A stretch of DNA of 64,000 nt from Udaeobacter sp025935755 (GTDB lineage: Bacteria; Verrucomicrobiota; Verrucomicrobiia; Chthoniobacterales; UBA10450). How positions within the stretch are numbered: the stretch's first letter is position 1; each line of letters starts with the position of its first letter. The stretch lies in assembly GCA_036278715.1 (NCBI GenBank), contig DASUKN010000082.1, forward strand, positions 9,469-73,468, in the 5' to 3' direction. Below the pieces are notes generated by a model. That model ran no database searches, had not been told where the DNA came from, and was given only the letters and a program-made list of their open reading frames with translations. A program made the position numbers and the translations under genes. Positions 44,415-53,076 of the stretch are shown here, piece by piece.

Positions 44415-44630
44415 TTATTCTTTGGACTCCGGCACCGCTTTCTCTGCAGCTTTGAAACCGATCTTGGAATGTGTTCCGTCGCAAAACGGTTTCTCGGTCG
44501 ATGCGCCACACCGACAAAGTGCCATTCGTTTTTCCACAGGGAATTTGTTTCCATCCACATCGGTCAGTTCCACTTCGCCCGTCACGATGTAAGGGCCATG
44601 TTTGATTGTTTGAATTTTGACGTGAGTCAT
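44415..44630 (-). CDS. CDGSH iron-sulfur domain protein
   Basis: 71-residue 2Fe-2S protein. The ligand motif CRCGASTEKPFCDGTH has three cysteines and one histidine exactly spaced as in mitoNEET-type proteins. The preceding strands (GPYIVTGEVELTD) match the bacterial single-CDGSH type. Likely electron or cluster transfer. It lies 41 bases upstream of the amidohydrolase on the same strand. Confidence 0.92.
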   Translation of the reverse strand: MTHVKIQTIKHGPYIVTGEVELTDVDGNKFPVEKRMALCRCGASTEKPFCDGTHSKIGFKAAEKAVPESKE

Positions 44631-44741
44631 AGCGTCATTCTACCGCCATCTCCACTGAAGTGGAGAGATCTCTTGATGTTCTGAAACGGTCAGAGATTCC
44701 TGACTTCGGTCGGAAAGATACGAGCGCGTAGATGTATTCGT

Positions 44742-44791
44742 GGGGAGCGCACGCCTCTGGCGTGCTGCTCGCCGCATTTTGCGGCGACGAA
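44742..44791. repeat. Half element of the GGGGAGCGCACGC family
   Basis: It matches the left 50 bases of the element at 42821 (GGGGAGCGCACGC, then GTGCTG, then TCGCCGCATTTTGCGGCGA) and ends there, with no right half. Confidence 0.8.
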
Positions 44792-44914
44792 ATTTTAATT
44801 TAACTCCAAATCTCCTCGCAATGAAACGAACAGCACAAAAAGTTGGCGCCCGAGGCGTGTGTCCCGGGAACGCTGCTTGCGCACGTCAGACTTAAAACGG
44901 AAGCTTTGCGGCTT

Positions 44915-47173
44915 ATGAAAGTTTGGCTCGCACTCATCCTCGCGCTCACCACTTCGGCGCTCGCGCAAACGCCGCCCGCATCCGCGAAACATCCCTTCAC
45001 GTTCGAGGAGATGATGAAACTGAAGCGCGTGGGTGCGCCGGTGCCGTCGCCGGACGGTAAATGGGTTGTGTTCGATTGTGTAGACGCAGATCTGGAAGCG
45101 AACACGCGGATTTCTCATTTATGGATCGTGCCGCCGAACGGTGGTGAATCGCGCCGATTGAATCCGACGCCGAATCATGAGGAACGACCGCGATTTTCGC
45201 CGGACGGGAAACGGCTGATCTGGACTTCTAAAGCCACTGATCCGACGCAGATCTGGATGTGCGATTTCGATTCCGGCACCGGTGCGCTCGCAGGCAAACC
45301 GCATCAGGTGACGAACATCTCAACCGGCGCAGATGGCGGGATATGGTCACCTGATGGTAACAACATCGTGTTCGTTTCCGCCGTTTATCCGGATTGCAAA
45401 GACGACGCGTGCAACAAGCAACGAGATGAAGAGCTCAAGAACAGCAAAGTAAAAGCAAAAATCTTTTCGCGATTATTTTATCGGCATTGGACCGCGTTCA
45501 GCGAATTCAAACGCAGCCATTTGTTTGTGGTGAGCGCGAACGCGGGTGCCGATGGTAGCACAGACGTCTCGTCTGTGGGGCCGGCGGGCGTCTCGCCTGC
45601 CGAATCAGTGGCACCGGGCAAGATGCCCAGTGGCCCCACAGGCAAGACGCCTGTGCTACGGGATCTCACTCCGGGCGACCACGATGTGCCGCCATTCTCG
45701 TTAGGCGGACAGGATATGTATGCGATTTCGCCTGACGGCCAGGAACTCGCGTACACCAGCAACATCGATGAGGTCGAAGCAACGAGCACGAATGCCGAGA
45801 TTTTTGTGGTGCCGATTAATGTAGAGTCCGCTGTCCCCAGCGGAAATTCTGGAAATGCGCTGAGGGCAGCGCACGCTTCACCTAAGAAGATCTCCACCAG
45901 TCCCGGCGCAGATACCACGCCGCTCTATTCACCGGACGGAAAATATCTCGCCTGGCGCTCGCAAGCGCGCGCCGGGTTCGAAGCAGATAAATGGCGGCTC
46001 TTTGTGCAGGATCGACAATCGGGGAAGACGCGTGATGTGACGGAGAAATTCGATCGGTCGGTGGGCAGTTTCGCGTGGATACCGAACTCGAAAGCAATTT
46101 GTTTCGCAGCAGAGGATCACGGTGAAGCGCCAGTTTATTCTATCGGGCTGGGAAGCAATCCGCCCGTCGAGATTACCCGCTTGCACGCCGACGATCTGGT
46201 CTTCGGAGCGAATGGCGCTCTTTACTTCACGCGCATGTCGATTGTGGCGCCTAACGAGATCTGGCGTTTGGGTTTCACAGATCCGGCGCCGTTGAATTCG
46301 GCGCAGGATTCGGGCGACACCTTGGTAACGAAACACGATCTGCCCGTTCCCGTCACCCACATGAACGACACGCTCCTGTCGCAGATCGACATGCAGCCGC
46401 TGGAATCGCTCACTTTCAAAGGCGCAAACGACGAAGAGGTGCAGGGATTCATGATCAAACCGCCGGGATTCGATCCTAACAAGAAGTATCCGCTGAAGTT
46501 TCTCATTCACGGCGGACCGCAAGGCGCATGGGGAAATTCGTGGACGTATCGCTGGAACGCCGAGTTGTTCGCCGCGACGGGCAGCTACGTCGTGGTGATG
46601 ATCAATTTCCATGGCTCAACCGGTTACGGACAGAAATTTACCGATTCAATCAGCGGCGATTGGGGCGGCAAACCGTTTGTCGATCTGATGAAGGGACTCG
46701 ATTACGCCGAGAAAAAGTATCCGTTCATCGATAAAAACCGCGAGGCAGCGCTCGGCGCCAGCTACGGCGGTTACATGGCGAATTGGATCCTCGGCCACAC
46801 GAACCGATTCAAATGCATCGTCTCTCACGACGGTATGTTCAATACAGAGTCGGCATACGGAACGACGGAAGAACTTTGGTTTCCGGAATGGGAATTCAAA
46901 GGGCCGCCATGGAAGAGTCGCGAGCTGTACCGGAAATTTTCACCGCATATGTTCGCCGATAAATTCAAAACGCCGACGCTAGTTGTCCACGGCCAGCTCG
47001 ATTACCGGCTGGATGTGAGCGAAGGCTTTCAACTGTTCACCACGCTGCAGCGCCTGGGGATTCCATCCAAGATGCTGTACTTCCCGGATGAAGGGCATTG
47101 GGTGCTGAAGCCGCAGAATTCGCAGCTTTGGTACAAGACGGTGAATGACTGGGTGAATCAATGGTGCAAGTAG
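44915..47173 (+). CDS. Exported S9 family prolyl oligopeptidase-like peptidase
   Basis: Secreted serine peptidase of the DPP/acylaminoacyl type. Signal peptide (VWLALILALTTSALAQ), then a WD40/TolB-like propeller with repeated SPDGK motifs, then the alpha/beta hydrolase: HGGPQGAWG, nucleophile GASYGGYMANW, the aspartate in HGQLDYRLDV and the histidine in PDEGHWVL. Start at ATG 44915 (MKVWLALIL). Two translated repeat inserts lie in the propeller (45554-45660 and 45821-45878). They add about 55 residues in loops, and the catalytic part is untouched. Confidence 0.93.
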   Translation: MKVWLALILALTTSALAQTPPASAKHPFTFEEMMKLKRVGAPVPSPDGKWVVFDCVDADLEANTRISHLWIVPPNGGESRRLNPTPNHEERPRFSPDGKRLIWTSKATDPTQIWMCDFDSGTGALAGKPHQVTNISTGADGGIWSPDGNNIVFVSAVYPDCKDDACNKQRDEELKNSKVKAKIFSRLFYRHWTAFSEFKRSHLFVVSANAGADGSTDVSSVGPAGVSPAESVAPGKMPSGPTGKTPVLRDLTPGDHDVPPFSLGGQDMYAISPDGQELAYTSNIDEVEATSTNAEIFVVPINVESAVPSGNSGNALRAAHASPKKISTSPGADTTPLYSPDGKYLAWRSQARAGFEADKWRLFVQDRQSGKTRDVTEKFDRSVGSFAWIPNSKAICFAAEDHGEAPVYSIGLGSNPPVEITRLHADDLVFGANGALYFTRMSIVAPNEIWRLGFTDPAPLNSAQDSGDTLVTKHDLPVPVTHMNDTLLSQIDMQPLESLTFKGANDEEVQGFMIKPPGFDPNKKYPLKFLIHGGPQGAWGNSWTYRWNAELFAATGSYVVVMINFHGSTGYGQKFTDSISGDWGGKPFVDLMKGLDYAEKKYPFIDKNREAALGASYGGYMANWILGHTNRFKCIVSHDGMFNTESAYGTTEELWFPEWEFKGPPWKSRELYRKFSPHMFADKFKTPTLVVHGQLDYRLDVSEGFQLFTTLQRLGIPSKMLYFPDEGHWVLKPQNSQLWYKTVNDWVNQWCK
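45554..45660. repeat. Four-hairpin GTAGCACAG element in S9 peptidase gene
   Basis: Hairpins in order: CACAGACGTCTCGTCTGTGG, CGGCGGGCGTCTCGCCTGCCG-like, a CCGGGCAAGATGCCC stem, and CACAGGCAAGACGCCTGTG. The ends are GTAGCACAG and CTGTGCTAC. It is translated in frame; mfd has a relative at 51002 with the same frame (Ser-Thr at AGC ACA). Confidence 0.88.
45821..45878. repeat. Second in-frame repeat in S9 peptidase gene
   Basis: Two hairpins, TCCGCTGTCCCCAGCGGA (45827-45844) and TGCGCTGAGGGCAGCGCA (45856-45873), encode part of VESAVPSGNSGNALRAAHAS. Confidence 0.75.
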
Positions 47174-47179
47174 TTGTGT

Positions 47180-47262
47180 CTCATGTCGAACGAAGTCGAG
47201 ACATCTCTGGATGTTTCCGGGCAGGTCTAGCGAGAGATTCTTCGACTGCGCTCGGAATGACA
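47180..47262. repeat. TCATTCCGAGCG-family element
   Basis: TCATGTCGAACGAAGTCGAG at the left and CTTCGACTGCGCTCGGAATG at the right are imperfect inverted ends, just after the S9 peptidase stop. Confidence 0.75.
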
Positions 47263-47332
47263 AAGAGAACAATGGACGGGCCCTCCACTTGACTTTTTGC
47301 GCGAGTTGCGCATTAAAACGCTTCGAAAATCT

Positions 47333-47941
47333 ATGGAACGTTCCTTTCGTTATTTATTGCAGACACTTCTCTCGACTGGTCTGATTCTATTGGTCACCGG
47401 CTGCGGCGAAGACCCGCGCTTTTCCGGCAATACCCAATATCTGGGCGGCGCTTATGGTGGTGTCCCGGCTACCGGGCCGCGCGATACCGTTTCCTACTGG
47501 GACGGCGATCATGCCAGTGGAAGTCCTTCGATCAAGATTAGCCTCGGAGAACAGCGAGCCTATTTTTACAAAGGCGGTGTGCTAGTGGGAGTTTCGCAAC
47601 TCTCTACAGGGCGTGAAGGCCTGAATACTCCAACAGGAAGTTATAAAATTATTCAAAAGGACCAGAACCACGCATCGAGTTTGTTCGGTGATTATGTGGA
47701 CGCAGGTGGCAACGTGGTGAAGGCAAACGTCGACATCAAAAAAGATCCGAAACCGCCAGGCACGCACTTCCAAGGGACACCGATGCCGTACTTCATGCGC
47801 ATCGTGTCAGGGACCGGGTTGCATGCGGGTTACTTGCCAGGTTATCCGGCATCGCACGGTTGTATTCGGATGCCGGAATTTATGGCGGAAAATTTTTTCA
47901 GATCGGTCTCAGTCGGAACGCCGGTCACCATCACCAATTAG
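47333..47941 (+). CDS. L,D-transpeptidase (YkuD) lipoprotein
   Basis: Envelope enzyme forming 3-3 cross-links or attaching proteins to peptidoglycan. A lipoprotein signal ends at LLVTGC. The YkuD domain starts at SIKISLGEQRAYFYKGG and contains the catalytic cysteine in ASHGCIRMPEF. ATG at 47333 gives the best signal peptide. A TTGACT box lies about 40 bases upstream, but no good -10 accompanies it. Confidence 0.92.
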   Translation: MERSFRYLLQTLLSTGLILLVTGCGEDPRFSGNTQYLGGAYGGVPATGPRDTVSYWDGDHASGSPSIKISLGEQRAYFYKGGVLVGVSQLSTGREGLNTPTGSYKIIQKDQNHASSLFGDYVDAGGNVVKANVDIKKDPKPPGTHFQGTPMPYFMRIVSGTGLHAGYLPGYPASHGCIRMPEFMAENFFRSVSVGTPVTITN

Positions 47942-48270
47942 TCGTACGGAGTGCGGCCATCCGTCGCACGGAATTTTCGACACGATAGTCGGACCAAATT
48001 CTAAAAGCGGCCGAGCACAGGCGCACTCCAAAAAAATGTGGCCGGCTTTTCGACGACGGTGAAGAGCGCTTGCGTTTTGGAGTGCGGCGCTGCTGCGCCG
48101 CTTTCCGTGAACGAGGCGATGTTCGGCCTTTGACAAAGACGCCCTCGATAGAGCGTGATTGGGCCTGTGAAAGGCTCCACGGTCATCGAAAACAGAAGGG
48201 TCGTTTGACGCTGCATCTATGCTTGCAGAAATTTCCTGGTCACGTCATTCTCACATCCCGCTGGAGGAAT
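47942..48270. repeat. Repeat-filled intergenic region
   Basis: No gene is seen. GGAGTGCGGCC with CGTCGCACGG near 47948, and GCGCACTCCAAAA (48020) facing TTTTGGAGTGCGGCGCTGCTG (about 48073), are inverted pairs. The latter matches the insert in the amidohydrolase gene at 5573. The region ends with GGAGG at 48263, the ribosome binding site of the next gene. Confidence 0.65.
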
Positions 48271-49284
48271 ATGATCGTTATCACGCAACCAAATGCCACC
48301 GAGGACCAGATCCAAAAGATCATCACTCGGGTCCGGGAATTTGGGCTGGAAGCACAGATCAGCCGTGGTGCGTCGCGCGTAATCATCGGCGTGATCGGGC
48401 CTGAAGCCCTCCTTCGGGAAAAAGCGATCGCAGCGATGCGCGGCGTGGAAGCGATCGTCCCAGTGCTGAAGCCATACAAGCTTGCGGCACGCGATTCACG
48501 GGGTGCTTCCTCAGTGGCCATTGGCGACGTTCGGCTGGGCGAAAACGAAGAGATGGTTCTTATTTGCGGGCCGTGCTCCGTTGAAAGCAAAGAACAGATT
48601 CTCTCGATCGCGACAATCGTCAAAGAATCGGGTGCGAGAGTTTTGCGCGGCGGCGCATTCAAACCCCGGACCTCCCCCTACAGTTTCCAGGGATTACGCG
48701 AAGACGGACTTCGTTTCCTCGCCGAAGCGCGCGCGAAAACGGGACTCCCGGTGGTGACCGAAGTCATGGATCCCCGCGATCTATCGATGATCGAAAAATA
48801 CGCGGATTGCCTTCAGGTCGGCACGCGGAACATGCACAATTTTTCGCTTTTGAAAGAAGTAGGTCGCAGCAGGCTTCCGGTACTGTTGAAGCGCGGATTC
48901 AGCGCCACGATTTATGATTTGATCATGAGCGCCGAATACATCCTGAATGAGGGAAACTCGAACGTGATTCTGTGCGAGCGCGGGATTCGCACATTCAACA
49001 ACTCTGCCCGTTACACGCTGGATTTGAGCGCCGTTCCGATTTTGAAATCGAAAACGCATTTGCCGGTGATCGTCGATCCAACGCACGCGCTCGGCATCCG
49101 TGAGTTTGTGCCGCAAATGTCTCTGGCTGCGGTCGCCGCCGGCGCGGACGCCCTGATGATCGAAGTGCACGACTCGCCGGAACAGGCCAAGAGCGATGGG
49201 AACCAGGCGCTCACCCCGGAAATGTTCGCCGAGCTTGTGCCCCGTCTGCGCGCGGTCGCCGCCGCAGTCGGCCGCGAAATGTAG
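48271..49284 (+). CDS. aroF: 3-deoxy-7-phosphoheptulonate synthase (DAHP synthase)
   Basis: First step of aromatic amino acid synthesis from PEP and erythrose 4-phosphate. An N-terminal ferredoxin-like regulatory domain (MIVITQPNATEDQIQKII, about 70 residues) precedes the catalytic barrel: ICGPCSVES, RGGAFKPRTSPYSFQG, VGTRNMHNFSLL, LKRGFSATIYD and VIVDPTHALG. This is the AroA(I)beta type common outside enterobacteria. ATG at 48271 has GGAGG 3 bases upstream; the long open frame back to 48070 is repeat. Confidence 0.95.
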   Translation: MIVITQPNATEDQIQKIITRVREFGLEAQISRGASRVIIGVIGPEALLREKAIAAMRGVEAIVPVLKPYKLAARDSRGASSVAIGDVRLGENEEMVLICGPCSVESKEQILSIATIVKESGARVLRGGAFKPRTSPYSFQGLREDGLRFLAEARAKTGLPVVTEVMDPRDLSMIEKYADCLQVGTRNMHNFSLLKEVGRSRLPVLLKRGFSATIYDLIMSAEYILNEGNSNVILCERGIRTFNNSARYTLDLSAVPILKSKTHLPVIVDPTHALGIREFVPQMSLAAVAAGADALMIEVHDSPEQAKSDGNQALTPEMFAELVPRLRAVAAAVGREM

Positions 49285-49437
49285 CAACTGCGATTCGCGC
49301 GCTTTGTTGCCAACGCGTTGCGGACAACGTGTTCCACCTGAGGTGGATCGGCTTCTCCGAAGACGATGCCCAAAAAAATCGCAGAAGGCCCATACTGACG
49401 CGGCTACAAAGTTGGCTGATTTATCGTAAAGTTTGCG

Positions 49438-52400
49438 GTGGAAAAATCAGCGGAACTTTTGGAGCGCGTCGCAGCGAGCGAACCGATCGCGCGCAAGCTG
49501 GAAGCGATACAGCGGGCGGAATGGCCCGTTCGATTTTCCCATGTAATCCAGCCGGCACAGCCGTTTCTGGCGGCCGTGATGGCGCATACCTCGTTCGGTC
49601 GTCAAACAGATCAGCGGAAGAGTCGTTCCGCAATCTGGGTCCTTTGTCCGACCGTTCATTCGCAGGAACTCTTTTATGAAAGCTTGCTGAATTGGCAGCC
49701 GGATGCGCTCTTCCTGCCAGAAGCAGAATTAACCGGGATCGAAAACGTTTTGCCCGATCCGGAAATCGCAGCGGAACGGCTGGCATTATTTCTGCAGATC
49801 GACCGCGAGAATGGTTCACGCATCATGGTGGCGACACGCGCAGCTCTCGATCAGTCTGCGCCGAAACGCGGAACGCTCGATTCTGCGGTTGTTCAATTCC
49901 GGCGTGGAGCAACGGCAGAAATGCAAACTCTTCTCGAGCAAGTCGTCCGGGGCGGATACGAACGCGTCTCACAAGTTACCACTCGTGGACAGTTCGCTGT
50001 CCGTGGCGGGATTGTCGATCTTTATTCGTGGCATGCGCCGTTGCCGTTTCGATTGGAATTTTTCGGCGATCAACTCGAATCGCTGCGCGAGTTCGACATC
50101 GATACGCAAACGTCAGTGCGCGATTTGCGCGCCATCGATGTGCTGTTGAATCAAGGAGCAGCGGATCAAAGCGGATCGGTTCGCGATTACATCCGCGACA
50201 CCGATCTGATTATCGACATCGAACCACTTGAAAACACGCCGGTGACGGGGAGCACGGGCGCCTCGCCCGCACTGCTACCCACCTCGCGGGCCAGCGGGAA
50301 GATTTTTGGCGAGGCGCCAAAAACAGCGGGCGAGGGCGCCCGCGCTCCCCAAGGCACTTCGCGCACACACATCCAAATCAGTGAAGGTTGGATCGAACAA
50401 CCTGATCATTCCGAGCGAACTCGAGGCGGCAACGCAGCCCCGGAATTTCGGGGTGAGGCCAGGCTTTCAATCCCGTCGCAAAATCAGAAGGCAGCGCTGG
50501 TGGATCCTTCGGCTGCTGCCGCGCCTGCGGCATTCGGTCAAGATGACATCAGTGGCGAAATCGAGGATTTCTCGGGCGCATTTGTAGATTGTGAGATCGG
50601 AGAGTTTGGCGCGGGCGATCTCGTGCTGGCGGAGACCAAACGCGCGCAGTTCATCGAGCGTTTGACGCAATGGCGCGCGAACGATGCCCGGATCGTCATT
50701 TATTTTCAGACCGAAGGCGAGATCGAGCGATTCCGCGAAATCATGGCAGGCACACTTGAGGGCATTGATTTCGTGGAGGGAACGCTTGCGCGCGGATTCT
50801 GTTTTCCTGCAGCTAATCTTGTTGTTCTCTCGGCCGGCGAGTTGTTCGGAAGATTCGCAGTTCATCCTCGACGGCTTTTGCGGCTGCGACGCGCTGAACG
50901 TCATCGCGCCCAAATCGATTTCAGCGAGCTGGCCGAAGGCGATTTGGTCGTCCACCTCGAACACGGCATTGGGAGGTTCCTCGGCGTAGAAAAAATACCT
51001 CGTAGCACAGGCTTCCAGCCTGTGGAACCCGCCGGCGTCCCGCCGGATTCAGCAAGCAAGATGCTCGCCGGCCCCGCAGACAAGATGTCTGCACTACAAG
51101 AAGAACAGGAAGTACTCGTTCTCGAATTCGCCGATGAAGCGAAGTTGTATGTGCCGCTTGAGCAGGCCTATCTCGTTTCGCGTTACGTTGGTGCAGGAAA
51201 AAAATCGCCGCCGCTCAGCTCGTTAGGCGATGGCAAATGGGCACGCGCAAAAATTAAAGCGGCGGCATCCATTTTCGATTACGCAGGCAAAATGTTGGCG
51301 ATCCAGGCGGAACGCCAGATGCAGGCGGGCTATGCATTCGCTCCGGATACGAAATGGCAGGCGGAATTTGAACGGTCGTTCCCGTTCCGCGAAACGCCGG
51401 ACCAAATGAAGGCCATCATCGATGCGAAAATCGATATGGAACGGCCGCGGCCGATGGATCGGCTGATTTGCGGGGACGTCGGCTTCGGCAAAACGGAAGT
51501 CGCAGTCCGCGCCGCATTCAAGGCCGTGATGGAAGGCAAACAAGTGGCAGTGCTCGCGCCAACCACTGTTCTGGCCCAGCAACATTTCGAAGTGTTCCGG
51601 CAACGCATGCTCGAGTACCCGGTGCGAATCGAAATGCTCAGCCGTTTTCGTTCGCAATCCGAACAGAAAAAAGTTCTGAAACTGTTGCGGGAAGGCGGGG
51701 TCGACATTGTGATTGGCACTCACCGGCTCATCTCCGGAGATGTGGTATTCAAAGACCTGGGTCTGGTCGTGATTGACGAGGAACAGCGATTCGGCGTTCT
51801 GCACAAGGAGAAATTCAAAGAGCTCTTCAAGCTCGTGGATGTGCTGACACTTTCCGCCACACCGATTCCGCGCACGCTCTACCTGTCTTTAGTGGGCGTG
51901 AAAGATATGTCCACGATCGAAACTCCGCCGCTCAATCGTTTACCGGTCGAAACGGTAGTTTCGGCATACGACGAGCGGATCATCCGTTTGGCCATCGATC
52001 GCGAACTGGAACGGCAGGGGCAGGTGTTCTTTTTGCACAACCGGATCGCGTCGATCGAGCGAGTCCGGGAGCGAATCGTCAACCTTTGTCCGCAGGCCAG
52101 AGTCGAAATCGGCCACGGTCAGATGGATGCCGATGAACTGGAATCGGTGATGGCGCGATTCATCGCCGGGAAAATAGATGTGCTCGTTTGTACCACGATC
52201 ATTGAAAGCGGTCTCGATATTCCAAATGCAAACACGATCATCATCGATCGAGCGGACCAATTCGGGCTCGCGGATTTGTATCAGCTGCGCGGGCGTGTTG
52301 GTCGTGCCGAACATAAGGCTTACGCGTATCTGCTTCTCCCGCGTGAGATGATGACCGTCGGTGCCGCGCGCAAGCGGATCAGCGCGATAAAGCAATACAG

Positions 52401-53076
52401 CTCCCTGGGCGCCGGTTTTCGAATCGCCATGCGCGATTTGGAAATCCGCGGCGCGGGCAGCATTCTTGGCACCGCGCAGAGCGGCCACATCATGGCTGTG
52501 GGGTTCGACTTGTATTGTCAGTTGCTCAAGCAGGCGGTGGCGCAACTGAAAGGACAAAAACCGCGACTGCGCCTGGATGTGGACGTGCGCCTTGATTTTG
52601 TGGTGACAAACGAGGCTGAGTTTATCGCGCCGCCGGCTATAGCGCGAGGCTCCGGTTCGCCAGAGGTCGAACCCTCTGTGGCGAACTTGCGCGGTGGTAA
52701 CGCAAGCGAGACGCATGCGCTACTTCGCCTTCCAGCGTTTATTCCAGTCACGTACGTAAGCGACCCGACGATGCGAATCAAAGCGTACCGCGAGATAGCG
52801 GAGATCACTTCGCGCGAGCAACTCGAACGGCTCCGCCGCGAATGGCGTGACCGTTTCGGAGCCTTTCCTTCCGCTGTTGAGAATTTATTCGGGCTCGTTG
52901 AGATCAAACTTGCCGCAGCAGACTCAGGTGTGAGCCGTGTGGAAGTGCGCGAGCGCAAAGTGATGTTGACGCGGCACGGGGATTTTATACTTGTCGCGGG
53001 CAAATTCCCCCGTTTAGTAGCCCCCGGAATCGATCAATACCTCCCGGAGATTGTCGAATTGATCAACAAGTTATGA
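49438..53076 (+). CDS. mfd: Transcription-repair coupling factor
   Basis: Translocase that removes stalled RNA polymerase and recruits UvrA. The UvrB-like front (RGQFAVRGGIVDLYSW), the polymerase-interacting domain (GDLVVHLEHGIGRFLGVEK), the helicase with GDVGFGKTEVA, DEEQRFGV and TLSATPIPRTLY, and the TRG/C-terminal domain are all there. Start GTG at 49438; 1212 residues. Four repeats are translated inside it: 50247-50350, 50406-50475, 51002-51099 and 52656-52730. The third splits the polymerase-interacting domain, the others fall at linkers. The frame stays open and all motifs are kept. Confidence 0.96.
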   Translation: MEKSAELLERVAASEPIARKLEAIQRAEWPVRFSHVIQPAQPFLAAVMAHTSFGRQTDQRKSRSAIWVLCPTVHSQELFYESLLNWQPDALFLPEAELTGIENVLPDPEIAAERLALFLQIDRENGSRIMVATRAALDQSAPKRGTLDSAVVQFRRGATAEMQTLLEQVVRGGYERVSQVTTRGQFAVRGGIVDLYSWHAPLPFRLEFFGDQLESLREFDIDTQTSVRDLRAIDVLLNQGAADQSGSVRDYIRDTDLIIDIEPLENTPVTGSTGASPALLPTSRASGKIFGEAPKTAGEGARAPQGTSRTHIQISEGWIEQPDHSERTRGGNAAPEFRGEARLSIPSQNQKAALVDPSAAAAPAAFGQDDISGEIEDFSGAFVDCEIGEFGAGDLVLAETKRAQFIERLTQWRANDARIVIYFQTEGEIERFREIMAGTLEGIDFVEGTLARGFCFPAANLVVLSAGELFGRFAVHPRRLLRLRRAERHRAQIDFSELAEGDLVVHLEHGIGRFLGVEKIPRSTGFQPVEPAGVPPDSASKMLAGPADKMSALQEEQEVLVLEFADEAKLYVPLEQAYLVSRYVGAGKKSPPLSSLGDGKWARAKIKAAASIFDYAGKMLAIQAERQMQAGYAFAPDTKWQAEFERSFPFRETPDQMKAIIDAKIDMERPRPMDRLICGDVGFGKTEVAVRAAFKAVMEGKQVAVLAPTTVLAQQHFEVFRQRMLEYPVRIEMLSRFRSQSEQKKVLKLLREGGVDIVIGTHRLISGDVVFKDLGLVVIDEEQRFGVLHKEKFKELFKLVDVLTLSATPIPRTLYLSLVGVKDMSTIETPPLNRLPVETVVSAYDERIIRLAIDRELERQGQVFFLHNRIASIERVRERIVNLCPQARVEIGHGQMDADELESVMARFIAGKIDVLVCTTIIESGLDIPNANTIIIDRADQFGLADLYQLRGRVGRAEHKAYAYLLLPREMMTVGAARKRISAIKQYSSLGAGFRIAMRDLEIRGAGSILGTAQSGHIMAVGFDLYCQLLKQAVAQLKGQKPRLRLDVDVRLDFVVTNEAEFIAPPAIARGSGSPEVEPSVANLRGGNASETHALLRLPAFIPVTYVSDPTMRIKAYREIAEITSREQLERLRREWRDRFGAFPSAVENLFGLVEIKLAAADSGVSRVEVRERKVMLTRHGDFILVAGKFPRLVAPGIDQYLPEIVELINKL
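50247..50350. repeat. In-frame GGGGAGC inverted-repeat element in mfd
   Basis: GGGGAGCACGGGCGCCTCGC at the left is mirrored by GCGAGGGCGCCCGCGCTCCCC-like sequence at the right, about 24-base arms with one mismatch. Same family as 17934-18074. Confidence 0.88.
50406..50475. repeat. In-frame TCATTCCGAGCG element in mfd
   Basis: These 70 bases differ at only three positions, by eye, from the reverse complement of the intergenic copy at 55084-55153. Translated as part of SERTRGGNAAPEFRGEARLS. Confidence 0.92.
51002..51099. repeat. In-frame four-hairpin GTAGCACAG element in mfd
   Basis: Ends GTAGCACAGG and TGCACTAC; hairpins CACAGGCTTCCAGCCTGTGG, GCCGGCGTCCCGCCGG and CAGACAAGATGTCTG. Same layout and reading frame as 45554-45660. 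Confidence 0.88.
52656..52730. repeat. In-frame element near the mfd C-terminus
   Basis: TTCGCCAGAGG pairs with CCTCTGTGGCGAA, followed by a CGCAAGCGAGACGCATGCGC segment shared with dxr. Confidence 0.8.
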
